The translations under genes and the position numbers were made by a program. DNA of 64,000 nt, taken from contig CAIOZA010000044.1 of assembly GCA_903862655.1 (NCBI GenBank), forward strand, positions 1-64,000, given 5' to 3'. This DNA comes from an uncultured Ignavibacteria bacterium. Its GTDB lineage: Bacteria; Bacteroidota; Ignavibacteria; Kapaibacteriales; UBA2268. Below are positions 63,514 through 64,000 of this stretch, piece by piece; position 1 is the stretch's first letter; each line of letters opens with the position of its first letter. The notes under the pieces are model-generated. The model saw nothing but the letters and a program-made list of their open reading frames with translations. It made no database searches and was not told the origin of the DNA.

Positions 63514-64000
63514 TTACAAGAGGAGAAAATTTGAGTCACCATAGCTCAAAAACCGATATTTTTCTCTAAGAGCTTCCTCGTAAATTTTTTTCCATTGAAT
63601 TTTGCCAATAAAAGCGGCAACTAAAAGTACTAAAGTGCTCTTCGGTAAATGGAAATTTGTTATTAATCCATTAACTAATTTGAACTTATATCCCGGCATA
63701 ATCAAAATTCTTGTCCTGCCCGATATTCGCTCAATTTTCATACCAATCATATATTCTTCAATTTTTTCCATCACAAGCAGGGGAGATATTTCATCAGTCT
63801 CCGTGTATGCTTCCCATTGTTCCACATCAATATCAAATTTTGATATGCCTAACCTGAGAAGCTTCAGTCCATACCAATACAAGGATTCAATTGTTCTGAG
63901 GCTTGTTGTACCGACACATATTAACTTATTACCGGATTTTAAAACATCAATGATTGCTTGAACTGTCTCAAGCGAAACATATATCTGCTCTGAGTGCATC
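63514..64000 (-). CDS. queA: QueA, S-adenosylmethionine:tRNA ribosyltransferase-isomerase (partial)
   Basis: The C-terminal 161 or so residues of QueA; the 5' end lies beyond the window. MHSEQIYVSLETVQAI, CVGTTSLRTIESL, and TNFHLPKSTLVLLVAAFIG, then YRFLSYGDSNFLLL are conserved QueA segments. QueA uses SAM to build epoxyqueuosine on tRNA. The frame is open to the last base, and no frameshift is seen. Confidence 0.95.
   Translation of the reverse strand, partial: MHSEQIYVSLETVQAIIDVLKSGNKLICVGTTSLRTIESLYWYGLKLLRLGISKFDIDVEQWEAYTETDEISPLLVMEKIEEYMIGMKIERISGRTRILIMPGYKFKLVNGLITNFHLPKSTLVLLVAAFIGKIQWKKIYEEALREKYRFLSYGDSNFLLL

Overview
The window is AT-rich bacterial chromosome. It carries flagellar P- and L-ring genes (flgI, flgH), lipoproteins with lipoboxes, OmpA-like proteins, a type IX secretion (T9SS) type C-terminal sorting domain, a FISUMP-domain lipoprotein and candidate promoters of the Bacteroidota type (TTTG then TAnnTTTG). 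A flagellated Gram-negative cell with T9SS cargo in a Bacteroidota-like background points to the Ignavibacteria/Kapabacteria side of the Bacteroidota-Chlorobiota group. This placement is inferred from gene content, not from a phylogeny.

Layout. 0.1-7.1 kb: a nitrilase-family amidohydrolase, a repeat-filled gene-free island, a two-PAS histidine kinase, then a minus-strand SAM-cycle group (sugar nucleotidyltransferase, metK, ahcY). 7.5-16 kb: a PqqD-like gene and pepD, clpC, and a three-gene acyl-CoA carboxylase (biotin carboxylase, biotin carrier, carboxyltransferase). 16-25.7 kb: a lipoprotein, a Rossmann/DUF2520 protein, a large PD40/OmpA envelope protein, an outer-membrane protein, rsmB, an aspartokinase and a J-domain/PAP2 fusion. 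25.9-30.6 kb: a dihydroorotate-dehydrogenase-like protein and a serine cluster (DUF1015, serA, divergent serC). 30.7-36.8 kb: DUF2339 membrane protein, FISUMP lipoprotein, ftsY, an orphan HicB-like gene and a small secreted protein.

36.8-46.6 kb is a repeat island followed by a flagellar operon: flgF-flgG-flgA-flgH-flgI-rod-binding protein-flgN-S23-type four-helix protein-flgK-flgL-motA. Its leader of about 250 nt contains a terminator-like hairpin just before the flgF ribosome binding site. 46.6-58.6 kb: a second repeat island, uvrC, a divergent GH13-like protein, a UDP-glucuronate decarboxylase-like SDR, a T9SS cargo protein, an acyl-CoA dehydrogenase, ligA, a membrane acyltransferase, and an unnamed 58-aa protein with rpmE and rpsR. 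58.6-64 kb: two small paralogous proteins, each behind a correctly spaced sigma-28-type promoter, and a tight operon of PD40 lipoprotein, ECF sigma factor, anti-sigma/beta-strand fusion and DUF4397-like lipoprotein. The window ends inside queA.

The most unusual signals are the sigma-28-linked small protein pair, the J-domain/PAP2 fusion with an A10 tract where slippage either way would release a free J-domain, the S23-family protein inside the flagellar operon, the ECF/anti-sigma/beta-strand module, and several families of palindromic intergenic repeats. In one repeat family the flank and loop are conserved while the stem sequence changes with partial compensation; repeat sequence has also been absorbed in frame into a T9SS sorting domain.
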